The notes under the pieces: generated by a model
Database searches by the model: none
Seen by the model: only the letters and a program-made list of their open reading frames with translations
Told to the model about the DNA's origin: nothing
Source of the DNA: Neocallimastix lanati (nom. inval.)
Lineage: Eukaryota; Neocallimastigomycota; Neocallimastigomycetes; Neocallimastigales; Neocallimastigaceae
NCBI GenBank assembly: GCA_016946835.1
Contig: JACVTC010000061.1
Span: forward strand, 124,001 to 188,000
Length of the DNA: 64,000 bases
Reading direction: 5' to 3'
Position numbers and translations under genes: made by a program
In this document: positions 11,550 through 22,249 of the stretch, piece after piece
Layout of the letters: each line of letters starts with the position of its first letter
Position numbering within the stretch: position 1 is the stretch's first letter

Positions 11550-13070
11550 ATGAATTCTTTTCAATTTTTAGTGGCCGTGACCGCTTCGTTAGGTGGTCTT
11601 CTTTTCGGTTATGAATGTGGTGTCATGAATGTTGTCCTTGTAATGGATGCTTTCCGTATTTTCTTCAAGTTCCATAATTGGAATGGTGATGCCCTTGATG
11701 AAAATGGTAAAGAAATTACTAATGATTCTCAAGAAAAATGGTATCGTGATTTAAAAGAAGCTGATAATAAAGCTACCCTCGAAGGTGTTATCACTTCAAG
11801 TTTCGTTCTCGGTGCTCTTTGTGGTGCTCTCATGGCTACTTATCTTGGTGAAAGATTCGGTCGTCAAAGAACCATCATGATCGGTGCTTGTATCTTCACT
11901 TGTGGTGCTATCATTCAAGGTTTATCTGTTCGTTCTTGGATTATGATTGCTATTGGTCGTCTTATCACTGGTCTTTCTATTGGATGTAATGGTGTCCTTT
12001 GTCCAACATACATTTCTGAAGTTGCTCCAGCTAAGATCAGAGGTACTCTTTCATCTTGCTACCAACTTATGACTACTTTCGGTATTATTGTTGCTGCCAT
12101 CATTAATTCTATCGTTTGGTATTATACTAATATTAAACCAGAAGGATTAGGAGTGAAAAGATCAGATAAATGGGCAGAAGTTCCTAATTTCGAATGGAGA
12201 TTTGCACTTTTATTCCAAGTAGTTCCAGGTCTTGGTCTTGCTATTCTTATGAGTTTCCTTCCAAAATCTCCAAGATGGTTATGTTCTAAAGATCGTGATG
12301 AAGAAGCTGCTGAAGTTTTAGCTAAACTTAATGCTACTTCTACTTCTGATTCTCTTGTTCAAGAAGAACTTAAAGCTATTCAAGAAGATGTTGCCGCTAC
12401 TCGTGCTGCCGGTTCTTCTTCTGTCGGTGAACTTTTCAGTCCTGTTATTCGTCGTCGTACTTTCATTACTTTCTTAATGCAACTTTTCCAACAATGGACT
12501 GGTATTAATGTCATTATGTATTATCAATCTCAAATTTATGGTGAAATTGGATTTACTAAATTCATGTCCACTGTTGTTCTTCCAATCATTAACAACTTTG
12601 TCAATTTCATTTCAACCTTCCCAGGTATGTGGGGTATTGAAAAATTAGGACGTAAAACTTTATTAGTTATTGGATCACTTATGATGATGGTATTCCATAT
12701 TTCTACTTGGGCTTTCTCTACTCAAACCTACAAAGGAAAGTTATGGCAATATTTAGCAGTTGCTAGTATTTTCCTTATGGTCTTTTCTTTCGCTTGGACT
12801 TGGGGACCAGTTCCATGGGTTTATCAAGCTGAAGTTTTCCCACTTCGTGTCAGAGTTAAGGGTAGTGCTGTTGGTACAGTCTCTAACTTCCTTAACAATT
12901 GGATTATTGCATTTGTTGGACCAGCTCTTATGAAAGCATGGAGTACTAAGACTTTCCTTCTTTTTGCAGCTGCTTGTTTCCTCGCCTGGGTTTATTCTCA
13001 ATTCTATGTTATTGAATGTAAGGGACTCAATCTTGAAGAAATGGATGCCAAGATGGCCGGAAAAGCTTAA
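11550..13070 (+). CDS. Sugar transporter T1 (MFS, sugar porter family)
   Basis: 506-residue, intronless, 12-helix major facilitator protein, the usual length for hexose/xylose porters of the plasma membrane. Family marks: GERFGRQR at 100-107 (loop 2-3), GRLITGLSIG at 136-145, PKSPRW at 238-243 (family PESPRW), QQWTGIN at 314-320 (QQxxGxN of helix 7, sugar binding), GRKT at 367-370, and GPVPWVYQAEVFPLRVR at 419-435. The C-terminal PETKG motif appears as IECKGLNLEEMD (488-499). A hydrophilic loop at 41-75 is likely exofacial. The substrate cannot be told from sequence; glucose or xylose is likely. First gene of a tandem array, with Ile135, Val202 and Lys207. Codon use is much richer in C-ending codons than the flanks. 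Confidence 0.93.
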   Translation: MNSFQFLVAVTASLGGLLFGYECGVMNVVLVMDAFRIFFKFHNWNGDALDENGKEITNDSQEKWYRDLKEADNKATLEGVITSSFVLGALCGALMATYLGERFGRQRTIMIGACIFTCGAIIQGLSVRSWIMIAIGRLITGLSIGCNGVLCPTYISEVAPAKIRGTLSSCYQLMTTFGIIVAAIINSIVWYYTNIKPEGLGVKRSDKWAEVPNFEWRFALLFQVVPGLGLAILMSFLPKSPRWLCSKDRDEEAAEVLAKLNATSTSDSLVQEELKAIQEDVAATRAAGSSSVGELFSPVIRRRTFITFLMQLFQQWTGINVIMYYQSQIYGEIGFTKFMSTVVLPIINNFVNFISTFPGMWGIEKLGRKTLLVIGSLMMMVFHISTWAFSTQTYKGKLWQYLAVASIFLMVFSFAWTWGPVPWVYQAEVFPLRVRVKGSAVGTVSNFLNNWIIAFVGPALMKAWSTKTFLLFAAACFLAWVYSQFYVIECKGLNLEEMDAKMAGKA

Positions 13071-13460
13071 ATTTACTGAAAAGAATTCATAAATTTCAAT
13101 GAAATTTTTAATAAATAAATTTCATTAAAATAATTAATTCAAAAAATTAATTTAAAAATTAAAATTAAAAAAAAATATAAAATTAAATAAAAATTTAAAA
13201 AAAAAATATAAAAATATAAAAAATATTTAAATGTATATATATATAATACATATATTTATATATATATATATAGTATAAAACAAAGCTAATCAAATATACA
13301 AAAAAACAAAATCGACTAAAAATTGAAAACTGTTCATTTTTTTAAAAAAAAAATTGATAATAACTAATATATAATTTTTTATATAATAGTTTTATCATAA
13401 ATATAGAATATAAAACTTAAACTTAACTTAAACTTAACTAAATAAATAATAAACAATTGA
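13071..13460 (+). promoter_or_regulatory. Conserved 3' block of T1
   Basis: Shared by all six transporters. It has GAATTCATAAATTTC and an AAATTTCATTAAAATAATTAA segment, then ATAT runs, then AAAATTGAAAACTGTTCATT before T/A runs. It ends in an array of TTAAACTTAAC-type repeats (about 13410-13440). It is probably the 3' untranslated region and termination zone. Confidence 0.55.
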
Positions 13461-16400
13461 AAAAAAAAAATTTAAATAAGTATTCTTTTTTATTTTTATA
13501 ATTTTATATTATTATACTTTTTATATTTTTATTAAGGTATACAAATAATATATAAGAATATATATATATATTTAATTACATTTTCATTTTTATTTTTTAA
13601 TTAATATTTTCATTAGTTGTTGTTTTATTTGTAAATAATTTACAATTATATGATAATTAAATTTTTTATATTCCTTTAAATATTAAAAAAATATAAAATA
13701 GAAAGATGGATTAATAGAAAGTAACAGATTCTATTAAAAATTAAAAAAAAATATACATAAGTATTCTTTTTATTTTTATAATTTTTTATTATTATTATTT
13801 TATATTTTTATTAAGGTATACAAGTTATATATAAGAATATATATATATATATATAATTACATTTTCATTTTTTTTAGTTAAAATTTTCAATAGATTGTTT
13901 TATTTGTAAATAATTTTTTTCATATGACTTTAATTATTAGAAAAAATTATAAAATAGAAACATGGATTAATAGAAAGTAACAGATTCAACTAATAATTAA
14001 AGATTATAATTATAAAAAATTATTTTTTATTATATTTTTAAAAATTATATTGAATTTTCTCTGTATTTGTATAATTATTTAATATCATAACAATAGAATA
14101 ATTAAAATTTCGAATAAATACTAAAATATATATTAATGATAAAAGGCATAATTCAGTTTTTTATTTATAATTTTAATAATAATATTATTATTATATTTGT
14201 TTTAATTTATTTTTAAACTGTTAATTTTCTTATCATTTCTCTTATTATTTATTATGAAATATCTTATATAAAAAACTTTTTTTATTTATTATATAATCAT
14301 TAATATATTAATTTAAATATATATAGAATTTCAATTATAATACTTTTTAATTAAAATTTAATATAATTGGATAATTTATTACAAAAATTTATTTTTAATA
14401 TAATTGATATAAAAAAAAAAAATATAAAACTCAAATAATAATAAATATTAAAATTCATGAACTACACATATATTTTATTTAAAAAAAAATATATATTTGT
14501 TTAAAAAAAAATAAATATTATAATGAAAAATAATTATAATAATTTTATTAAAAATAAAATATTATATTTTCAAAATAAGATTATATAAATAATTTTAGTA
14601 AAATTATCCATATATATTAATAATATTTTAATGAGTAATAATATTTGATCATATATATAATTCAGAAATTTTAATTTTTTATAATATTATACCCAATATA
14701 AACATATTAAAAGTAATCTTTTTGAATATTTTTACTTAGCATATTATATTAATACTTTAAAATATTACAATTACTATGAAAAAAAAACCCTTGAAAAAGG
14801 TTAAATTAATATAAAATTGTATGAAAAATTAAAAAAAAAAATTAGTTCTGAAAATTTCCCATGATATATTCATGAATATTAATATTAGATCACATTTCTA
14901 ATTATGAAATTTTAATATAAAATTATTTATATTAAAAGTAATCTTTTAAATATTATTATTTTTATAAATATTTATAATATTTAATATTAAGAAAATTTTC
15001 CTTGGAAAAGTTTTAATATTTAAATATAAAACAGGAAATATATAAAATTTAATGTTATTTTTATTTTAAAAAATAAATAAATTTTATTTTATTATATTAA
15101 TTTATTATATTATAATCATCCATTTATAAACTTAAATATATATAGAATTTCAAATTCATTGATATAAATAATTTTTTTTGAAATAATTTAATTAAATTTA
15201 ATATAATTGGATAAAATTTTATTAAATTTTTTTATAATAAAATTTGGTTATAAAAATATAAAAATATAAATTACAAATAAATATTGATTTTATATAATTT
15301 TATTTTTAAAAACTAAAATATTAATATATAATCATTAATGTTATAATAAATAATAATAATAATATTATTATTATTATAAAAAACATTATTTTATCTAAAA
15401 AACTATTAACTATTTATATTTAAGTTTAGTAAATATTTATTTATGCATATTTATATATATATATTTTAATAAAAAGAAATTCAATTAGATTTATCTTATA
15501 TTATTAAGTAAAACATATCATTTAAATATGGTTATTAAAAATATTGTATATCATATACTTTATAAATATTTTATACCGCATTTTTTAATTTATTCAATAA
15601 TTTTATTATTGTTAATAAAATAATAATTTTACATTTGGTAAATTTATTTAAATTTTATAAATTAACTATAAAAAAATTTATATAAAAAATCATAAACAAA
15701 AAAAAAAAAAAAAAAAAGTGTTGAAAATTTCCCATAATAATTCAGAAATTTTAATTTTATTATTAAAAATAAAATTTTAAGCATATTAAAAGTAATCTTT
15801 TAAATATTATTTATATAAATATTTAGAGTATTTAATATTAGAAATTTTTCCTTGGAAAAGTTTTAATATTTAAATATAAAATATAAAATATAAAATATGT
15901 ATATAAATTTAATATTATTGTTACTTTACAAAATATAAAATTTATTTTATAAAACATTGCAAAATTTATTTGTATATATTTTAAAAATTTTTAATTTTAA
16001 TTTATATAATATTAAATACAATAAAAACATAATAAAAGTAATCTTTTTGAGTATTTTTACTTAGCATATTATATTAATACTTTAAAATATTAAATTACTA
16101 TGGCAAAAAAAATCATTGAAAAAGGTTAAATTAGTAAAAAATTTTATAAAACATTAGAAAAAAAAAAAAAAAAAAAAATTAGTTTTGAAAATTTCTCATA
16201 TATAAATGATATATTAATGAATATTAATATTAGATTTCATTTCTAATTCAGAATTTTTAATATATTATTACATATTTTATAAAAAATAAAATTTAAGAAT
16301 ATTAAAAGATATCTTTTAAATATTATTATTTATATAAATATTTATAATATTTAATATTAATGAAAATTTTCCATGGAATGGTTTTATTATTTAAACATAA

Positions 16401-16727
16401 ATTAATGATAAATATAAATTTTAATATTATTTCTATTTTAAATTAAAAAAATAAATTTTATTTTATAATTAATTTTAATTTATATAATATTATATATAAT
16501 AGAAGCATATTAAAAGTAATTTTTTTGGAGTATTTTTACTTTGCATATTATATTAATATTTTGATATATTATTTGTTATTACTTTGAAAAAAATTCTTGA
16601 AAAAGGTTAAATATTAGATTCAAAAAAAAAAAAAATAGTTTTTTTATATACATTGATAAAAAGTTATATAATTATTATATAAAATAAATTAATTACTTAT
16701 ATTAATAATTATATTTTAGAAATATAA
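13461..16727 (+). repeat. T1-T2 spacer, duplicated as the T3-T4 spacer
   Basis: No gene is seen. The spacer is nearly identical, base for base, to the DNA between T3 and T4 (about 22640-25860) except for one substituted patch. It carries about six copies of the CATATTAAAAGTAATCTTTT unit (near 14701, 14931, 15780, 16027, 16292 variant, 16504). It also carries two related segments with GGATTAATAGAAAGTAACAG (near 13708 and 13962). Confidence 0.8.
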
Positions 16728-16897
16728 TTAAAAATATTTTTTAATTTGACATTTTTATATAAAATATTTAAAATAAATTTTAATATAAAAGAACGAAATT
16801 TTCTTTAAATTTTTTTTTCTTCATTATAATTATATAATAATTATAAAATTAATTTAAGATAAAAATAATAAATATAAATTTGTAAATAAAATATAAT
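16728..16897 (+). promoter_or_regulatory. Conserved proximal promoter/leader of T2
   Basis: Same block as before T1: AAAAGAACGAAATTTTCTTT, TTCTTCATTATAATTATATA and an A-rich leader to the ATG. Confidence 0.6.
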
Positions 16898-18418
16898 ATG
16901 AATTCTTTTCAATTTTTAGTGGCCGTGACCGCTTCTTTAGGTGGTCTTCTTTTCGGTTATGAATGTGGTGTCATGAATGTTGTCCTTGTAATGGATGCTT
17001 TCCGTATTTTCTTCAAGTTCCATAATTGGAATGGTGATGCCCTTGATGAAAATGGTAAAGAAATTACTAATGATTCTCAAGAAAAATGGTATCGTGATTT
17101 AAAAGAAGCTGATAATAAAGCTACCCTCGAAGGTGTTATCACTTCAAGTTTCGTTCTCGGTGCTCTTTGTGGTGCTCTCATGGCTACTTATCTTGGTGAA
17201 AGATTCGGTCGTCAAAGAACCATCATGATCGGTGCTTGTATCTTCACTTGTGGTGCTATCATTCAAGGTTTATCTGTTCGTTCTTGGATTATGATTGCTG
17301 TTGGTCGTCTTATCACTGGTCTTTCTATTGGTTGTAATGGTGTCCTTTGTCCAACATATATTTCTGAAGTTGCTCCAGCTAAGATCAGAGGTACTCTTTC
17401 ATCTTGCTACCAACTTATGACTACTTTCGGTATTATTGTTGCTGCCATCATTAATTCTATCGTTTGGTATTATACTAATATTAAACCAGAAGGTTTAGGA
17501 GTGAAAAGATCAGATAAATGGGCAGAAGTTCCTAATTTCGAATGGAGATTTGCACTTTTATTCCAAGTAGTTCCAGGTCTTGGTCTTGCTATTCTTATGA
17601 GTTTCCTTCCAAAATCTCCAAGATGGTTATGTTCTAAAGATCGTGATGAAGAAGCTGCTGAAGTTTTAGCTAAACTTAATGCTACTTCTACTTCTGATTC
17701 TCTTGTTCAAGAAGAACTTAAAGCTATTCAAGAAGATGTTGCCGCTACTCGTGCTGCCGGTTCTTCTTCTGTCGGTGAACTTTTCAGTCCTATTATTCGT
17801 CGTCGTACTTTCATTACTTTCTTAATGCAACTTTTCCAACAATGGACTGGTATTAATGTCATTATGTATTATCAATCTCAAATTTATGGTGAAATTGGTT
17901 TTACTAAATTCATGTCCACTGTTGTTCTTCCAATCATTAACAACTTTGTCAATTTCATTTCAACCTTCCCAGGTATGTGGGGTATTGAAAAATTAGGACG
18001 TAAAACTTTATTAGTTATTGGATCACTTATGATGATGGTATTCCATATTTCTACTTGGGCTTTCTCTACTCAAACCTACAAAGGAAAGTTATGGCAATAT
18101 TTAGCAGTTGCTAGTATTTTCCTTATGGTCTTTTCTTTCGCTTGGACTTGGGGACCAGTTCCATGGGTTTATCAAGCTGAAGTTTTCCCACTTCGTGTCA
18201 GAGTTAAGGGTAGTGCAGTTGGTACAGTCTCTAACTTCCTTAACAATTGGATTATTGCGTTTGTTGGACCAGCTCTTATGAAAGCATGGAGTACTAAGAC
18301 TTTCCTTCTTTTTGCAGCTGCTTGTTTCCTCGCCTGGGTTTACTCTCAATTCTATGTTATTGAATGTAAGGGACTCAATCTTGAAGAAATGGATGCCAAG
18401 ATGGCCGGAAAAGCTTAA
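16898..18418 (+). CDS. Sugar transporter T2 (MFS, sugar porter family)
   Basis: 506 residues, intronless, differing from T1 at only two residues: Val135 in the GRxxxGxxxG helix (Ile in T1) and Ile299 (Val in T1) just before the basic RRR of the central loop/helix 7 start. All sugar-porter motifs are intact. It groups with T4 (both Val135 and shared synonymous changes), which fits a duplication of a T1-T2 block into T3-T4. Confidence 0.93.
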   Translation: MNSFQFLVAVTASLGGLLFGYECGVMNVVLVMDAFRIFFKFHNWNGDALDENGKEITNDSQEKWYRDLKEADNKATLEGVITSSFVLGALCGALMATYLGERFGRQRTIMIGACIFTCGAIIQGLSVRSWIMIAVGRLITGLSIGCNGVLCPTYISEVAPAKIRGTLSSCYQLMTTFGIIVAAIINSIVWYYTNIKPEGLGVKRSDKWAEVPNFEWRFALLFQVVPGLGLAILMSFLPKSPRWLCSKDRDEEAAEVLAKLNATSTSDSLVQEELKAIQEDVAATRAAGSSSVGELFSPIIRRRTFITFLMQLFQQWTGINVIMYYQSQIYGEIGFTKFMSTVVLPIINNFVNFISTFPGMWGIEKLGRKTLLVIGSLMMMVFHISTWAFSTQTYKGKLWQYLAVASIFLMVFSFAWTWGPVPWVYQAEVFPLRVRVKGSAVGTVSNFLNNWIIAFVGPALMKAWSTKTFLLFAAACFLAWVYSQFYVIECKGLNLEEMDAKMAGKA

Positions 18419-20609
18419 ATATTTAATGAAAAGAATTCATTAATTTCTATGAAATTGTTAATAAATAAATTTCATTAAAATAATTAATTCAAAAAAATTA
18501 ATTTAAAAATTAAAATTAAAAAAAATATAAAATTAAATAAAAATAAAAATATAAAAAATATAAAATATAAAAAATATTAAAAAATATATATAAAATATAT
18601 ATATTTATATATATATATTTATATATATAGTATAAAACAAAGCTAATCAAATGTACAAAAAATCAAAATCGACTAAAAATTGAAAACTGTTCATTTTTTT
18701 TAAAAAAAATTGATAATAACTAATATATAATATTTTATATAATAGTATTATCATAAATATAGAATATAAAACTTAAACTTAACTTAAACTTAACTTAATA
18801 AATAATAAACAATTGTAAAAATAAATATATTTATATTTTTTTTCTTGTATATTTTGTATTATTATGATTTTTTATTTTTATTAATATCTATTAGAATTAT
18901 TTTTTTTTTTAATTTTTAATTACTTTTTTATTTTTATTTTTTTTATTTTTTTAATTATATTTTCAATTGATTATTTTATTTGTGAATAATAAGGTTTTAT
19001 TATTATTAAATATTTTATAAATTAAACTTTTAATTAATAGATTAATAGAAAGTAATATTTTTTTTATTTATAAAAGATTATAATAATTATTAAGAATTAT
19101 TAATTTTTATTATATATTTTAAAATTATATTGAATTTTCAATGTAATGGTAAAATTATTTAATATCAAAACTACAGAATAATTAAATTTTTAAATAAATA
19201 TCAAAATATTAATGATAAAAAGTATGATTCAAAATTTTATTTGTATTTCTAGTAATATTATTATTATATTTATTTTAATTGTATTTATTTCTTGAACTGT
19301 TAATATCTAATTATTATTATTATTATTTTTCTTATAATTTTTCTTATAATTGTTATTATAATTTTACTTATAAATTATAAATCATCTTAAAAACTTTTTT
19401 AATATATTATATAATTATTAATATATTAATTTAAATATATAAAGAATTTCAATTATTTCGACACAAATAACTTTTTTGAAATATTTTTTTTAATTAAAAT
19501 TTAATATAATTGGATAAATTTTTATAAAAATTTATTTTTATAAAAATATAAAAATCAAATAATTATAAATATAAATATTAAAATTCATAAAGTACCAAAA
19601 ATTAATATATTAAATTAAAAAAAATATAATTATTAAAAAATAATATAACTATTAAAAAAACAATAAATATTTCAAAAAAAAATATATATATATTACTTTT
19701 ACTAAAAAGTGTTTATATATAATTTTAGTAAAATTTTCCATATATTAATTATATATTAATGAGTAATAATATTAGATTATATTTAAAATACAGAATTTTA
19801 ACATTATATAATATATATTATAAAATAAAATTTATTTAATAATATTAAATTAAATAAAAACATACTAAAAGTAATCTTTTTGAGTATTTTTAATTAGCAT
19901 ATTATATTAATACTTAAAAAAATTGAATTTTTATGGCATTGAAAATGGTTAATTTAATAAAAATTTATATAATAAATTAAAATAAAAAAAAAATTAGTTC
20001 TGAAAATTTCCCATATATAAATGATATATTAATGAATATTAATATTAGAATACATTTCTAATTCAGAAATTTTAATATAACTAATATATTTTATAAAAAA
20101 TAAAATTTAAGCATATTAAAAGTAATCTTTTAAATACTATAATTTATATAAATATTTATATTATTTAATATTAATAAAATTTTCCTTTGAAAAGTTTTAT
20201 TATTTAAATCATTTTAATATTATTTTATTTAAAAAAAATTTATTTTAAAATATTTTGTATTAGTATTTTTTTTTTTTAATGATTTAATTAAATTGTTTCA
20301 ATTTTAATTTATATAAAATTAAATATAATAGAAAAATATTAAAAGTAATCTTTTGGAAAATTTTTACTTAGCATATTATATTAATACTAGAAAATATTAA
20401 TTGCTATAATGATAGAAAAAACCTTTGAAAAATATTAAATATTAATAATAAATTCAAAATATATAATTATAAATACTGATTTAATTATATATTACTACTT
20501 TATAAATTAAAATAAAAAAAAAAATAATATTTATATTTATAATTTATAAATTTATTAAAAAATAATTATTAATTTATTGTTATGATATCGAATATTTAGA
20601 AAAAATTAT
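18419..20609 (+). promoter_or_regulatory. T2-T3 spacer: 3' block of T2 and unit array of T3
   Basis: No gene is seen. The T2 3' block, with GAAAACTGTTCATTTTTT near 18685 and TTAAACTTAAC repeats at 18772-18795, is followed by an AT-rich stretch. Then come about three copies of the CATATTAAAAGTAATCTTTT-type unit (near 19860, 20108, 20334). The distal part resembles the region before T6 more than that before T1, T2 or T4. Confidence 0.6.
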
Positions 20610-20728
20610 TTTAATATAAAAGAGTGAAATTTTCTTTAAATATTTTTTTCTTCATTATAATTATATAATAATTATAAATTTAATTTAAGATAAAAATAAT
20701 AAATATTAATTTGTAAATAAAATATAAT
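20610..20728 (+). promoter_or_regulatory. Conserved proximal promoter/leader of T3
   Basis: Same block as at the other copies, with AAAAGAGTGAAATTTTCTTT (variant also seen before T5) and the palindromic ATTATAATTATATAATAATTATAA-type element. Confidence 0.6.
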
Positions 20729-22249
20729 ATGAATTCTTTTCAATTTTTAGTGGCCGTGACCGCTTCTTTAGGTGGTCTTCTTTTCGGTTATGAATGTGGT
20801 GTCATGAATGTTGTCCTCGTAATGGATGCTTTCCGTATTTTCTTCAAGTTCCATAATTGGAATGGTGATGCCCTTGATGAAAATGGTAAAGAAATTACTA
20901 ATGATTCTCAAGAAAAATGGTATCGTGATTTAAAAGAAGCTGATAATAAAGCTACCCTCGAAGGTGTTATCACTTCAAGTTTCGTTCTCGGTGCTCTTTG
21001 TGGTGCTCTCATGGCTACTTATCTTGGTGAAAGATTCGGTCGTCAAAGAACCATCATGATCGGTGCTTGTATCTTCACTTGTGGTGCTATCATTCAAGGT
21101 TTATCTGTTCGTTCTTGGATTATGATTGCTATTGGTCGTCTTATCACCGGTCTTTCTATTGGTTGTAATGGTGTCCTTTGTCCAACATACATTTCTGAAG
21201 TTGCTCCAGCTAAGATCAGAGGTACTCTTTCATCTTGCTACCAACTTATGACTACTTTCGGTATTATTGTTGCTGCCATCATTAATTCTATCGTTTGGTA
21301 TTATACTAATATTAAACCAGAAGGATTAGGAGTGAAAAGATCAGATATTTGGGCAGAAGTTCCTAATTTCGAATGGAGATTTGCACTTTTATTCCAAGTA
21401 GTTCCAGGTCTTGGTCTTGCTATTCTTATGAGTTTCCTTCCAAAATCTCCAAGATGGTTATGTTCTAAAGATCGTGATGAAGAAGCTGCTGAAGTTTTAG
21501 CTAAACTTAATGCTACTTCTACTTCTGATTCTCTTGTTCAAGAAGAACTTAAAGCTATTCAAGAAGATGTTGCCGCTACTCGTGCTGCCGGTTCTTCTTC
21601 TGTCGGTGAACTTTTCAGTCCTGTTATTCGTCGTCGTACTTTCATTACTTTCTTAATGCAACTTTTCCAACAATGGACTGGTATTAATGTCATTATGTAT
21701 TATCAATCTCAAATTTATGGTGAAATTGGTTTTACTAAATTCATGTCCACTGTTGTTCTTCCAATTATTAACAATTTTGTCAATTTCATTTCAACCTTCC
21801 CAGGTATGTGGGGTATTGAAAAATTAGGACGTAAAACTTTATTAGTTATTGGATCACTTATGATGATGGTATTCCATATTTCTACTTGGGCTTTCTCTAC
21901 TCAAACCTACAAAGGAAAGTTATGGCAATATTTAGCAGTTGCTAGTATTTTCCTTATGGTCTTTTCTTTCGCTTGGACTTGGGGACCAGTTCCATGGGTT
22001 TATCAAGCTGAAGTTTTCCCACTTCGTGTCAGAGTTAAGGGTAGTGCTGTTGGTACAGTCTCTAACTTCCTTAACAATTGGATTATTGCGTTTGTTGGAC
22101 CAGCTCTTATGAAAGCATGGAGTACTAAGACTTTCCTTCTTTTTGCAGCTGCTTGTTTCCTCGCCTGGGTTTATTCTCAATTCTATGTTATTGAATGTAA
22201 GGGACTCAATCTTGAAGAAATGGATGCCAAGATGGCCGGAAAAGCTTAA
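20729..22249 (+). CDS. Sugar transporter T3 (MFS, sugar porter family)
   Basis: 506 residues, intronless. It is identical to T1 except Ile207 in place of Lys207 (SDIWAEV instead of SDKWAEV) in the hydrophilic segment before helix 6. This is the only charge-changing substitution confined to one of the four tandem copies. All MFS sugar-porter motifs are intact. Its downstream spacer is the twin of that after T1. Confidence 0.93.
   Translation: MNSFQFLVAVTASLGGLLFGYECGVMNVVLVMDAFRIFFKFHNWNGDALDENGKEITNDSQEKWYRDLKEADNKATLEGVITSSFVLGALCGALMATYLGERFGRQRTIMIGACIFTCGAIIQGLSVRSWIMIAIGRLITGLSIGCNGVLCPTYISEVAPAKIRGTLSSCYQLMTTFGIIVAAIINSIVWYYTNIKPEGLGVKRSDIWAEVPNFEWRFALLFQVVPGLGLAILMSFLPKSPRWLCSKDRDEEAAEVLAKLNATSTSDSLVQEELKAIQEDVAATRAAGSSSVGELFSPVIRRRTFITFLMQLFQQWTGINVIMYYQSQIYGEIGFTKFMSTVVLPIINNFVNFISTFPGMWGIEKLGRKTLLVIGSLMMMVFHISTWAFSTQTYKGKLWQYLAVASIFLMVFSFAWTWGPVPWVYQAEVFPLRVRVKGSAVGTVSNFLNNWIIAFVGPALMKAWSTKTFLLFAAACFLAWVYSQFYVIECKGLNLEEMDAKMAGKA

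Noticed and set aside
12753-13001. Minus-strand 82-116 codon frames inside the transporter genes
   Set aside because: Shadow frames conserved only because the sense protein is conserved; no codon signature of their own.
13410-13440. Telomere-like repeat
   Set aside because: The TTAAACTTAAC unit lacks the G-rich strand of telomere repeats and occurs at the same place behind each transporter, so it belongs to the gene 3' block.
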